This document shows, piece after piece, positions 24,560-39,888 of a stretch of DNA of 64,000 nt. Source of the stretch: Scylla paramamosain (taxonomy: Eukaryota; Arthropoda; Malacostraca; Decapoda; Portunidae); assembly GCF_035594125.1 (NCBI RefSeq), contig NC_087166.1, positions 17,941,266 through 18,005,265 of the forward strand, given 5' to 3'. Position numbers and translations under genes: made by a program. Under the pieces are notes generated by a model that saw only the letters and a list, made by a program, of their open reading frames with translations, was not told the origin of the DNA and ran no database searches. The stretch's first letter is position 1, and each line of letters opens with the position of its first letter.

Positions 24560-26005
24560 AATATCAAACAAGGCATACCAATCAGGCCAGATAACAGAAC
24601 AAATGTGTGCATCTGTATACATATAGCAATACCGAAAGTGAGTGGAACACTTGAATGTGATAAGCACCGGACTATCAACATTATGAGCCAGATAACTAAA
24701 ATCATACTGAAAGTTATACTTAGACGAATAAGAGAAATAATGAAACGGGAATTCTCTGAAGAACAGTGTTGGTTTGTACAAGGAAAATATACGAACAAAG
24801 CAATTTCCATGCTTCGAACCACGACCGAAAGAATAGTAGAGAAACAGAAAGACCTTTACGTGTGTTTTATTGAGTGTGACCAAGCCTTTGACAGAGTAAG
24901 ACATGCAGATTTAATGAAAATATAACGTTGGAATACCTGACAAAAACAATATAGTGATAAAAAAAAAATCTATGCTTGGCACAGAAGGTTTGTGTAAGAA
25001 CTGATGGAGAAGAAACAGTGGCAGTCAAATAGAAGAGGTGTCAGGCAGGGCTATGTACTGTCACCAGATCTGTTTTCACTATATGTAGAGATGATAATGA
25101 GAAACATTAGAAGATGTGAGAGAATAAGTATCAGAGGAAGTAATATTAATAACATGAGATATGCAGATGCTACGGTGTTATTAGCAGATACTAATGAAAA
25201 ATTGCAAACGATCTTCAATGGAATAACAGAGGAAAGTGAATTAAAGATTCGACAATCAATGCAAGAAAAACAAAGTTTATGGTAATGTAAAAGAAGGCAC
25301 CAGGACCAAGAATGGAGTTGCGTTGTGATGACCAGACGTAGTGAGGGTGGCGAGCTACAGCTATTTGGAAAGTGTTGTGACAGAAGATGTGGGATGCGAT
25401 ACTGAAATTAAAAGAAGAATAGGAATAGTAAAATAAAAAAAAATGCATTTGGTAAAATGAGGAGCATGTTGAAAAACAGGAAGGTATCAATACGGACAAG
25501 AAAATGTTTGATCAAAACCTATGTGCGGTCAACATTGTCATACGGTGTGGAGAGTTGGACGTTGTCTAGGAGATGGTAAAGATATTAGAAGCGATGGAGA
25601 TGATGAAGATGATGAAAATACCATGGACGGCAAAAATGACGAATGAAGCAGTACTGGAGATGATAAGTGAGAGGAGAGAGAGTTGATGAGGGCGGTGAGA
25701 GGAAGACAGACGTAATGAGGAAAAAGGGGTTGGATGATCTAATTATGACTGGAGTGGCTCAAGGAAGCAGAGGAATAGGAAGACCAGGAGTTAAATACAT
25801 GGAGGGACAAGTGAATCTTGCACGGGGAGGAATGACAGGCGGGCAACATTAGAGCTGCAAGAGAGAGAGACAGATGGAAATCCATGGTTGTCGACGTCCT
25901 GCAGGATATGGCACAGCGGTAGGGGCAACTTACACCCTCTCAAACAATTACTAGATCTACCCAGATCATGGCCTTTCACAGGACCAAATAATAATAATCA
26001 ATATA
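24560..26005 (+). mobile_element. RTE-like non-LTR element, 5'-truncated
   Basis: Plus strand. RT fingers and palm: IAIPKVSGTLECDKHRTINI, IMSQITKIILKV, EFSEEQCWFVQGKYTNKAI, then CFIECDQAFDRVRH (frame 24530-24925). After a frameshift: RRGVRQGYVLSPDLFSLY and NNMRYADATVLLADT, where YADA replaces the usual YADD (frame 25004-25285). The C-terminal part, 25600-25930, is recognisable through IPWTAKMTNEAVLEMI, GRPGVKYM and SMVVDVLQDMAQR in changing frames. It ends near 25985-26000 in an AATAATAATAAT tail, as is common for RTE-type elements. No EN domain was seen, so it is truncated. Confidence 0.75.
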
Positions 26006-26163
26006 GTAACGTGCTCAGTTCAATTCATTTTAATTCTTTTAGTTTATCATCCAAATATGAATACATTTGAACCTGTAATTCATATAGTATAAACATGGCT
26101 ATACCCGTTAATTGAAGCATTTTTGACAGGCTCCTAGTATATATGAAAAAAAAGATAATGCCT

Positions 26164-26809
<646 letters not shown>

Positions 26810-26940
26810 TTGCGTTTATTAAGCAAATTAGATCTCGCGCAAGGCGCGTGCGCGTGTATTTTGTCTTATTATTTACGCCCTTGAGCCAAAGTTGCCCCGC
26901 CACTCCGACTCAGCTGCCTTTCCTGTCCTTTTTCTTTAGT

Positions 26941-27053
26941 ATGGAGGAGATGGTGACCCCTAGAGGCGAAAAGGTCAATAGAAGAAACCCAGCTGAACCG
27001 ATGGCGAGACTTTCCCTCCTCATCCAGTCAGTGTATGAGGAAACATGTAATCG
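26941..27053 (+). other. Candidate host open frame, 5' half, interrupted by a LINE insertion
   Basis: An ATG-initiated frame (MEEMVTPRGEKVNRR...) follows a pyrimidine tract and AG (CCTTTTTCTTTAG, 26926-26938). It stays open until the poly(T) edge of the family A copy at 27054. Past the insertion, at 29210, the same frame continues for about 23 codons. GC is higher than in the flanks. The protein is not recognised, and 60 open codons can arise by chance. Confidence 0.25.
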
Positions 27054-29209
27054 TTTTTTTTTTTTTTTTTATGTAGGAGGGACACTAGCCAAGAGCAACA
27101 AAAATCCAATAAAAAAAAAAGCCCACTGAAACGCCAATCACATAAAAGGGTCCAACGCAGTAGTAAAAAATTGAAGGATAAGTGTCTTGAAACCTCTCTC
27201 TTGAAAGAATTCAAGTCATAGGAAGGTGAAAATACAGAAGCCGGCAGGGAGTTCCAGAGTTTACCAGAGAAAGGGATGAATGTTTGAGAATACTGATTAA
27301 CTCTTGCATTAGAGAGGTAGACAGAATAGGGGTGAGAGAAAGAAGAAAGTCTTGTGCAGTGAGGCCGCGGGAGGAGGGGAGGCATGCAGTTAGCAAGATC
27401 AGAAGAGCAGTTAGCATGAAAATAACGGTAGAAGACAGCTAGAGATGCAACATTGCGGTGATGAGAGAAAGGCTGAAGACAATCATTTAGAGGAGAGGAG
27501 TTGATGAGACGAAAAGTTTTTGATTCCACCCTGTCTAGAAGAGCGGTATGAGTGGAACCATCCCCCCAGGTATGTGAAGCATACTCCTTACATGGACGGG
27601 TAATGCCCTTGTACAGAGTTAGCAACTGGGGGGTGTGAGAAAAACTGGCGGAGACGTCTCAGACTAACTTTATAGAAGTTGTTTTAGCTAGAGATGAGAT
27701 GTGAAGTTTCCAGTTCAGATTATAATTAAAGGACAGACCGAGGATGTTCAGTGTAGATGAGGGGGGTAGATGAAGAAGAGGGGATAGTTGTTTGGAAGGT
27801 TGTGTCAACTTGATAGATAGAAGAATTGAGTTTTTGAAGCATTAAACAATACTAAATTTGCTTTGCCCTAATCAGAAATTTTAGAAAGATTATAAGTCAG
27901 GTGTTCTGTGGACTCCCTGCGTGATATGTTTACTTCCTGAAGTGTTGGACATCTATGAAATGACGTGCAAAAGTTCAGGGTGGTATCATCAGCGTAGGAG
28001 TGGATAGGATTAAAAGTTTGGTTTAGAAAATTATTGATGAATAATAGGAAAAGAGTGGGTGATAGGACAGAACCCTGAGGAACACCATTGTTAATAGATT
28101 TAGGAGAAGAACAGTGACCATCTACCACAGCAGCAATAGAACAGTCAGAAAGGAAACTTGAGATGAAGATGCAGAGAGAAGGATAGAAGTTGCAGGAGGG
28201 TACTTTGGAAACAAAGCTTTGTTCCAGACTCTATCAAAAGCTTTTGAAAATCTCTAAAAGAGGATGACCAAGACTCAGTAAGGAAGCCAGAAGATCACCA
28301 GTAGAGCGGCCTTGATGGAACCCATACTGGCGATCAGATAGAAGGTTGTGAAGTGATAGATGTTTAAGAATCTTCCTGTTGAGGATAGATTAAAAAACTC
28401 TAGATAGGCAGAAAATTGTTTGAGGGATTAGAACGGTCACCATTTTTTAGGAACAGGCTGAATGTAGGCAAACTTCCAGCAAGAAGAAAAGGTAGAAGTT
28501 GACAGAGTGGAAAGAGTTTGATTAGGCAAGGTGCAAGCATGGAGGCATAGTTTCGGTGAACAATAGGAGTGATCCCATCAGGTCCATAAGCCTTCCGAGG
28601 GTTTAGGCCAGCGAGGTCATGGAAAACATCATTGCGAAAAATCTTAATAGGTAGCATGAAGTAGTCAGAGGCTGGAGGAGAAGGAGGAACAAGCCCTGAA
28701 TCGTCCAAGGTTTTTAGCAAAAGTTTGAGCGAAGAGTTCAGCTTTAGAGATAGATGTGATAGCATCTGGTTGAAATAAAGGAGGGAAAGAAGAAGAAGCA
28801 AAGTTACACCAAAAGTCACGAGTAGACATAGATTTTGAAAGATTTTGACACTTTCTATTAATGAAGGATTTTTTGGCTGGTTGGAGAACAGACTTGGCAT
28901 GGTTCCGGGGAGAAATATGAAGTGAATGAGATTCTGGTGATGGAAGGCTTAAGTACCTTTTGTGGGCCACCCCTCTATCATGTATAGCACGAAAACGAGC
29001 TGTGTTTAACCAAGGTTCGGAAGGTTTAAGTCGAGAAAAAGAGTGAGGAATGTACGCCTCCATGCCGGACATTGTCACCTCTTTTATGCTCTCGGGACTC
29101 AAAGACGGGTCTCTGACACGGAGGCAGTACTCATTCCAAGGGAAATTAGCAAAATACCTCCTCAGGTCCCCCAAACTAGCAGAGACAAAACGCCAGAGGT
29201 ACCTTCGCT
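27054..29209 (-). mobile_element. Jockey-like family A, copy 4 (5'-truncated)
   Basis: Minus strand; poly(A) at 27054-27070, 5' truncation at 29209 in the last part of the EN domain. Recognised: RYFANFPWNEYC (29150), [11 protein letters not shown] (28930), NPRKAYGPDG (28590), [17 protein letters not shown] (28080), YADDTTL (27980), thumb and C-terminus to 27190. Broken by several frameshifts and small deletions (for example the YRPIALIS block and the DISKAF block near 28245 are lost). No clear target-site duplication was seen between CATGTAATCG on the left and GAAGCCTGG on the right. Confidence 0.87.
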
Positions 29210-29279
29210 GAAGCCTGGAGGGGTTCGCTCATTCAGCGGCACAAAAAAGCTGCTTGGAGTTCGATTACTAAGAAGGTAA
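29210..29279 (+). other. Candidate host open frame, 3' half
   Basis: Continues the frame that stops at 27053: from 29210 it reads KPGGVRSFSGTKKLLGV and either ends at TAA 29277-29279 or is spliced at a GTAAAT donor (AAG|GTAAAT, 29275). See the 5' half for caveats. Confidence 0.22.
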
Positions 29280-29878
29280 ATGAAACACGCCAAAAAACAA
29301 GACACAGGAAGATCCAAGGTCATCATTGCTGCAGAGCTACATTATTACTTTAATTACTAGCGTCAGCGCATCACTGCTTTCTGTTGGGCTCTCCAGGGCA
29401 ACTCCCGCCAAATATATAAAAAAAACAACACTCCTGCAGGTGTAGTCAATATATATGCAACAGTTCGGAGTCACTCAGGCCATTGAAAACATTCCTAACG
29501 GGGCTGATAATCCACGGTCAGCATCTTTCCTTGATTAACTTCGTTTTAGCTTTACTCTTAAAGTTAAGCTACATTCGGAGTTGCCTTAAATTTAAGACCT
29601 ACCCTCAGCACGACGAGGGAAGTTAAGCACAACTCTAAGCATAAGAGTTGGGCTGAATCAAACCTTTCTAGTTAACAATCTTTATTTATACGTGCCTGGC
29701 ACGAGGTCAATTGTCATCGGGTGACAATTGCAGTGAGTTGCCATGTAGTATGTTTAAAACGTAGTATAACAAAAACTTTATTGTTGTGTTACCTGTATAT
29801 GTTCTTCACTGACACATGCAAGAATTTAATCTGCCCCTTGCTACTTGTTTCCTGTAAGGATTTGACTGCATACGTTAT
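29280..29878. other. Unassigned stretch
   Basis: No domain or known repeat recognised. Contains a perfect 9-bp-arm hairpin at 29708-29730 (CAATTGTCA, loop TCGGG, TGACAATTG) and ends in an A run (29879-29900). Confidence 0.4.
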
Positions 29879-29883
29879 AAAAA

Positions 29884-30801
<918 letters not shown>

Positions 30802-31565
30802 TTTTTTTTTATGCAAGAAGGCCACTACCTAAGGGTAATAAAAAAAAACTGTATAAAAATGCCAACTTAATTTTCAGTACATATTTAAAATATATCTCTT
30901 TAAATTTATTTTTAAAATTAAATTATCACTAATGGATCTGATACAATCTGGTAAGTCATTCCATTTGATACATCCATAATATATGACAAATCTTCGTTCT
31001 CTGTTAAGCTTGTCTTATATGATGGCAATTTTTGGTATTGATATTGTGTACTTGAAAAGCAGTGTGAAGTGCAACAGAGGATTGTGAAAATAATTGTTCA
31101 TGTATGAATTTAAGACTTTCCAAATTATAAACGTCTCAAGATGTTAAAGTTTATAAATAACAAAGCGGTGGGAGCATTATATTTTTTTCTTTACCAATTG
31201 TTGTAATAATATTTTTTAAGTAACTGTAGTGGTTTTATTGTAGTTGTATTTGCCCTGCCCTATACAACATTACAACACAAATATGGGTAAATAAAAGTAT
31301 AATATAATGTTAACAGTGTCTGATGATAAATGATGTTTTACCTTATGTAACGCACCTAATGACCTTCTGACTTTGTTGTATAAATAAGCTACGTAATTTT
31401 TGCAGCTGATGTTTAGGTTAATCATAATTCCTAAATATTTTACTGTATCAGATTTATTTATTAATTCCCCAACAATGTTAATAATAATTTCGAAAGGTGT
31501 GTAGCTTGCGTAAATGTTCGGTTACAAATTAAATTCGCAGCTCTGCATAAATGTCTCTACAATAT
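30802..31565 (-). mobile_element. Old non-LTR element C: RT thumb and C-terminus remnant
   Basis: Minus strand. A T run at 30802-30811 is a poly(A) tail preceded by GTAGTGGCCTTCTTGCAT, similar in layout to the family A tail. The C-terminus near 30880-31010 reads RRFVIYYGCIKWNDLPDCIR and then NLKRYILNMY before a stop. Further upstream (31330-31490) the thumb block DTVKYLGIMINLNISCKNYV and LYNKVRRSLGALHKVKHHLS is visible. Frames change between these blocks. It differs clearly from family A in sequence. Not detectable as a long ORF. Confidence 0.7.
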
Positions 31566-31689
31566 ATATATCACATTTAAAGTGGGTAATAAATCACATA
31601 AAGAGCTATTATATCAACATAAAACAAAGTAATCATAACAATATTGACAGAAAGGGCTACAATTCAGTTATTCTTCAGAACACAAATTG

Positions 31690-34189
31690 GGCTGCTTTTT
31701 CTCCTCCTCCTACTCCTCCGCAAGACATATCTCTGACTCTCACCCAGGACATGCGTTCTCCCCGACGATGTTGGCTTGAGGAATTATTCCTGCAAGAGTC
31801 ATATTTATATCCACCTTCCTCGAGGAGTTACAGCTGCTCTAACTTCTCCTGTGAATCTTGTTCTTTTTCTTCCTTCTCTTCTTCCTTTTTCCTTGCTCCA
31901 CCACTCCACCTACCTCCACCACTCCACCTTTCCCGTTTTCTTTACTGCACAACCTATTCTATTTTTTATGCCATCTCCTTCCGGCACAAAATACAAGAAT
32001 CACCAAACAGCGATATCCCTACACTCCTGACACACTTAATGCGCCTACTGGACGCCATGGCCGTCTGGTGTATCATAACGGCACCACCAGGCATCATAAT
32101 TCCTGACCGGACAACAACTTCTAGGTCACCAATCAAGATTAAATCACTGTCCCCTTCATTTCTTTTCACTGGAGAACACACCACATCCTCCACCGGGCCT
32201 TCACTGCCCACATCTTCACTCTGCCTTGCCTGCTCCGCGATGTCACATTCATACGACGAATAAACTAAAAGTGCCACTTATACGGCAAAAATATGAGGAA
32301 CCATAGCACGGGGAAGATTGGTCCCATACAAGAGGTAATCAGGCTTGCCCGCGTGACAAATGTGACCTCGCCGGTCCACCAAACCGTTTCAACTGGTCCC
32401 GAGTCAACCCGACTTCAAATCGGCCACACACTGGGCATCTTCGTGCTATCTGCACAATGGGTATCTACTTGCTATCTGCACAAGTGCCTCCTTAATTGTG
32501 GATGGCACATTAACTGGAGCTTCAAACCTCTTTCCTTTTCTCTCCTCCATTCAGGATATTGTTACTATCCTCTAACTTCGTTCGACCCACTGCCTCTTTG
32601 CTGCCCACCCCTGTCTTGACAACAAGCAAGGCAACGTGTCCCCGAGAGGCAGAATCTTCGCTCGGCACGCTGATAGCTATATCATCGTCAATCAAAAGGG
32701 GTGGCTTACTACTTGAGATAACCCTATCCGTGTCTGGTCCCGGCAGGGGAGCAGCCTGCTCCCGGCTTCTGGTATACTCCGCATGGAAGAAAACTTTTAC
32801 CTCCCTAACAGAATTAGGAGTCTCCCCGCCCTCAGCAGTAACTCATAACATACTAGATACATCAGACTGGGGCTCAGTTTGAGTACCAACGCCCACAACC
32901 TCCAAACCAGGTGACAGCTCTGCCTGAGCGTCACCTACGAGATGTTACGCAGAGTGAGGTAAGCAAGCAAACAAACTATACCAACCCCAACACTCAAGCC
33001 TCACCTTCCTGTGGTGCGCTCTGCGGTAATGTAATTAGCCCTAGTACAATGACTCACGAACAAGCCTTACTCTACCTTCCGCAGACCTCGCCAGCAGCAG
33101 CATAGGCTTCTGGGCATTCTACCCCCCCCCCCCCACGGCACTAGTCTCTCGGTGGTCCTTCCTTATTGCAATCGATCCCAAGAGTTAAAGAGGGCGCGGG
33201 CGCCCGACGCCCGGGCGTTCGCCTCAGTTCTCCGCCATAGCCTCCTCCGGGATTTTTTCCGCAGCCAGAGGATTCCCTCAGACTCAGACCTGCAAAGTAA
33301 TTTCTTAAGAGGAAATCGACCTGACAATGGAAGATCTTCCTTTAATACCATCCGCGCATCCGCGGTCACTAGCCAGTACACAAGCCTCATCTCCCCAGTG
33401 GCGAAGCTTTCTACGGCTCCTATTCCCCGGCAACACACGGGCTTGTCCGAGGCAATCGCCTCCCAGTAACATTTCTACACAACTACTGCTGTGCTGCTGT
33501 GTCTCTCAAAATATTGATGGGGTACTCAACCTCATCAATCTTAACAGTGCCTTTACATAAAAATAGACGAAACTTTACCAAAACCAGACCTTATGATTGA
33601 TTGAAAGGTATCAGCAGACGAAAAGGCAGCTACTCCTGTCTTTCTACCCTCACAACCAAATACTGGCCAGGCCTCAGCACTATCCTGGTCTCTACCGTGA
33701 GTCACAATGTCATTGGTTTCTGGGGGGACTTAGAAGTCGTGGCAGTTGCTAATTTAGTACAGTTAAAATTAAGGTACCCAGTATTCTTACATTAATGACT
33801 CATAGGCGACAAAATGTATCTGGGAGTGCTATGCACCATACTTCCAGTCTGTCTTCATTGAGGGCTTTGTGGAGACTTTTTACCAACAGGATTTACTCGT
33901 CCTGACTTGTTGCCACTACTATTGTGTGGACTTCCTGACAAACCGGCGCCTGCCGCGCCTCTAGACAAGCTGTCACTGACCCCGCCAAACGTCCCAACGA
34001 GACACTGATCGGTGTTTTAAATCTTTTCTCCCAGACCAGTAGGACAATCTCTTACTCGGCCACATTAACAGACTGCTCAATCACGATGAGCTCCACCTTT
34101 AATTCACAGAAGGGAATGATACGCTCGCTAGCCATCCACTTTTCAAATATCTCCTTGAGGTAGCGAGCACAATCAAGATATAAGCCACT
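31690..34189 (-). pseudogene. Ty3/Gypsy group 2 internal region, degenerate
   Basis: Minus strand continuation of the Gag at 34190-34760. Around 33730 a zinc-knuckle remnant KNTGYLNFNCTKLATATTSK aligns with KNTGHLKFNCPKLVTATASK of the copy at 47500. Around 32720-32880 the region matches 3940-4050 (EQAAPLPG segment). Scattered frames (31966-32277 and others) show no further domain. RT and integrase were not seen, so the element is internally deleted or too decayed. Confidence 0.6.
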
Positions 34190-34756
34190 AGGCTAAAAAT
34201 TTTTTGTAGCCCCTTCTAAATTGCTGTAAGCGTCTGGCCGCAGCTCATAGGTTCTCAGAATGTGAGCCTCATACTCATAATCATCTAAATCCTCCCCTGG
34301 CATTCTGTCATAGACTTCGAATGCCTTGCTTTTCAACATTAGCAACGGGGTCAAACCAACGTTCCTGAGGACAAACTCAGCCGCCTTCTCAAATCTTCTG
34401 AACTGTTCTGTCACCTTCTCATTAAACTCTGATATTAACTTCAAACTTCTCACCGAATGGCTCTCCACTTTATCTTCTTTTACTCCTCATCTCCACACAC
34501 CAAGAGGTGAATTAACTTCTATCTGAGTTTTCTCCAACTCATGTATTCTTTTCTTCTCAGACTCCTTCTCCCTCTCTACTTCACATATTTTCATCTCTTT
34601 CTCGTACATTCTTGCCTCCTCCTGGACTTCAAGCCTCTCGGATTCCCTAGCTTCGCCAGCCTTCAACCTTCTTGTCTCGGCTTCAGCCTCCAACTCAAGC
34701 CTTCTCATCTCTCTAGCCTCTTCCTTCTCCATTCTCATTTCCGATTTAAAGCTCAT
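34190..34756 (-). pseudogene. Ty3/Gypsy group 2 gag (coiled coil and core)
   Basis: Two minus-strand frames. 34487-34756 starts MSFKSEMRMEKEEAREMRR and continues as a highly charged coiled coil rich in Glu, Arg and Lys. 34193-34468 holds the Gag core: LISEFNEKVTEQFRRFEKAA, LLMLKSKAFEVYDRM and LRTYELRPDAY. The two frames are offset by a small indel near 34480. The same order (coiled coil, core, zinc knuckle) occurs in the copy at 46425-47560. Structural nucleocapsid protein of a retroelement. Confidence 0.75.
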
Positions 34757-35151
34757 CTCCCCCTACATGCCTTCTGTCTTGGAAAATCCACCAACACCGT
34801 GGGTAGGGCTTATATTACCACGGACACTGTTCGTAGGATTTTGTGTTCAGACATCGAACTGTGCCAAGTCTACACTGCCACTGCCAGCAGACACAGAAGA
34901 CTCAAGTCTGGAGTCGCCCCTGCTATCAGCCTTCCCTTCCATGGTGAAGGCTGAGCACTGACACACAAGGGACAAACAAAAAAACGACACTCAACTGTCT
35001 CCCCCTTGTGGCTGGGAAACTTCTGTTACGACCAAGTTCAACCCCTTCACAGCTGTCGCTACCTGGGGTCAGCTTTCCTTAGACTAATTCCTTTTATCCT
35101 AGTGCAGGACACAAAAGAGGCGAGTCCATCCATCTACTGGTCGCCAACAGC
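34757..35151 (-). mobile_element. Ty3/Gypsy group 2 leader with primer-site-like start
   Basis: Directly after the LTR end the minus strand reads GCTGTTGGCGACCAG, whose TGGCGACC matches the primer-site-like region of group 1 units. It continues with GTGTCCTGCACTAGG, AAGCTGACCCCAGG and GGTCGTAACAGAAG. Group 1 leaders change to (TA)n at the equivalent CATAACA. Confidence 0.65.
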
Positions 35152-35695
35152 TGTAAAGACCCTATAGGTCGTCACTGTGTTTAATCCACAAACAAGGAAG
35201 GGAGTAATACAATCGCCACACAAAGAATCGTAAGCCATGAGCTAAGGGGGCACAGACAGGACAAAGGATCCACAGGTATGAGAATTATGATAATCTGTTG
35301 GACCATCTCCCACAAGAGACGTGCCACCTACACCCACAGAATATTATTTGTTTCCTGCTAGAGAACATCCTATAGTCTCCTGGAAGACAGGCAATCACCA
35401 CTAATATGCTGGTGAAGCTCAGGGAGAGAATAGACAGGCTGCAATCCAGCAGAATATAACAAAAACCTCTGACACTAGAGACCTCAGAAGTAAGCACTGC
35501 ATCCCAGTCACATTTAACGGCACAAAAAACACTCAGAACAGAGGTGCTCAACAACTGATAGGCCCACAATGGTCAAAGGACCGCTTTCGGACCACCACTA
35601 TGACAAATAACGCTAATGCACTCAGACGGTAAACTCTGGCAGGCTAACGTGGAAGTCCCTCCTACCTAGAATGACTGGGACGCACTGTCACAACA
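35152..35695 (-). mobile_element. Ty3/Gypsy group 2 LTR
   Basis: Minus strand; starts TGTTGTGACAGTGCG (35695) and ends GGGTCTTTACA (35152), 544 bp with TG...CA ends. Similar to 23930-24500. No second LTR was found for this copy. Confidence 0.6.
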
Positions 35696-38620
<2,925 letters not shown>

Positions 38621-38732
38621 CTCATTTGTTTAATCACTACAGGAGACCAGTAGGAACTTGTATATGTGTATTTGAGCCCTACACTAACCTATATAGGAGG
38701 TAGCTTAGGAAACCTGTGAGAGGGGTTGAACC
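38621..38732 (+). mobile_element. Gypsy leader, shortened
   Basis: Starts GGTTGTCGACCTCATT, contains GTATTTGAGCCCTACACTA and GAGAGGGGTTGAACCTAG, matching the leader end GAAGGGGTTGAACTTGG at about 35045 (minus). It runs into (TA)n. Confidence 0.55.
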
Positions 38733-38739
38733 TAGTGTC

Positions 38740-38830
<91 letters not shown>
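38733..38830. repeat. (TA)n before an LTR start
   Basis: About 98 bp of TA with one G. It ends exactly where the LTR at 38831 begins, as at 8163 and 9564. Confidence 0.97.
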
Positions 38831-39750
38831 TGTAATGTACAGCTAGTTAAAGCAACATAAAATGAAGAAAGTAAGTACACATAAGAAAATAATAATGAGG
38901 GAGAAAGAGAGGGAGACAAGCTATATTCAAATTTCCAGACTTTGATACGTACTGGTCATGTACGTATTCAACCAGAAACTCTTAAGATATTTATCCGTGC
39001 AATTACTCATGTTCCCCACTTAAATTTTCTTTACTTTCCCTTATCCATTTAATTCGAGACTCACCCAATATTTAGTAGAAGAGTTCCCCTTAACAATGAA
39101 ACAATCAGTATTCATCTAGCCCCTTTTGTTTAGTCAGTAGAGGTTTTGAATGTTAAGTGTTTTATTCAAGTAACGACTCCGCGGGCAGAGGGTGTGGGCA
39201 CGTGTCTGTATGTGTCTGTGTGTGTGTGTGTGTGTGTCGCACACCCAACTTCTTTCCTTGTACCTCCTTCTCTTGACAGCATCGCGTTAGAGACATGCTC
39301 TAACATTTAAAAGAGACTAAGCCTAGATAACAGTTAGCTGGGTCAGTTGCCTTAAGGGGATAAGTAAGTCATTACCGGCCATACTTATATAGATTAGGAG
39401 TCTCCATGGTAGTCTGCCAGTAAGGGTAGTTGTGAATTACACACTATACCCAGGGAAGTGACTCCTCACCTATGTGAGAATACAGGTCGAGCTGGTGAAG
39501 TGAGCGGTGACTGACCCTCCTGTGTGTGTTTATGGGCACTCTTTTTGCTGTAGTTTCTTGTGCCTCTTCTTAATAATCCTGTTTTTTTTTTTTTTTTTTT
39601 CTTAAAAGCTACTGTGAGCTGATGCAGTTCAGCAGCAGAGGACCTAAATAATAAACTGCGTAGTGAAATTTACCCCCTTCTAAGGTCCTGACAAGCCCTG
39701 CTGTCCGGGAGGCAGTAAACGACACTACTCGGCTTGAGGCCATAACACTC
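38831..39750 (+). mobile_element. Ty3/Gypsy LTR (group 1), left part, split by CR1
   Basis: Starts TGTAATGTACAGCTAG and matches the two complete minus-strand LTRs, including GCCTTAAGGGGATAAG and GAGGCAGTAAACGACACTACTCGGC. It continues at 43966. Total LTR length without CR1 is about 1,090 bp. A short GT run (39218-39237) lies inside. Confidence 0.75.
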
Positions 39751-39830
39751 AGGTCAGGGTTCCCAGTCTCAGGTCAGGGTTCCCCAGTCTCAGGTCAGGG
39801 TTCCTTCCAGTCTCAGGTCAGGGTTCCTAG
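39751..39830 (+). repeat. CR1 5' UTR tandem repeat
   Basis: Four units of AGGTCAGGGTTCC with a variable CCAGTCTC-type linker, period 20-24 bp, at the very 5' end of the element. Could act as the internal promoter region of the element; that role is inferred only from position. Confidence 0.85.
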
Positions 39831-39888
39831 TGAACAGATGTGTTTAGTGAGCAGTGACCTGACGCTAATATAGCTGGCTAGTGTAGAC

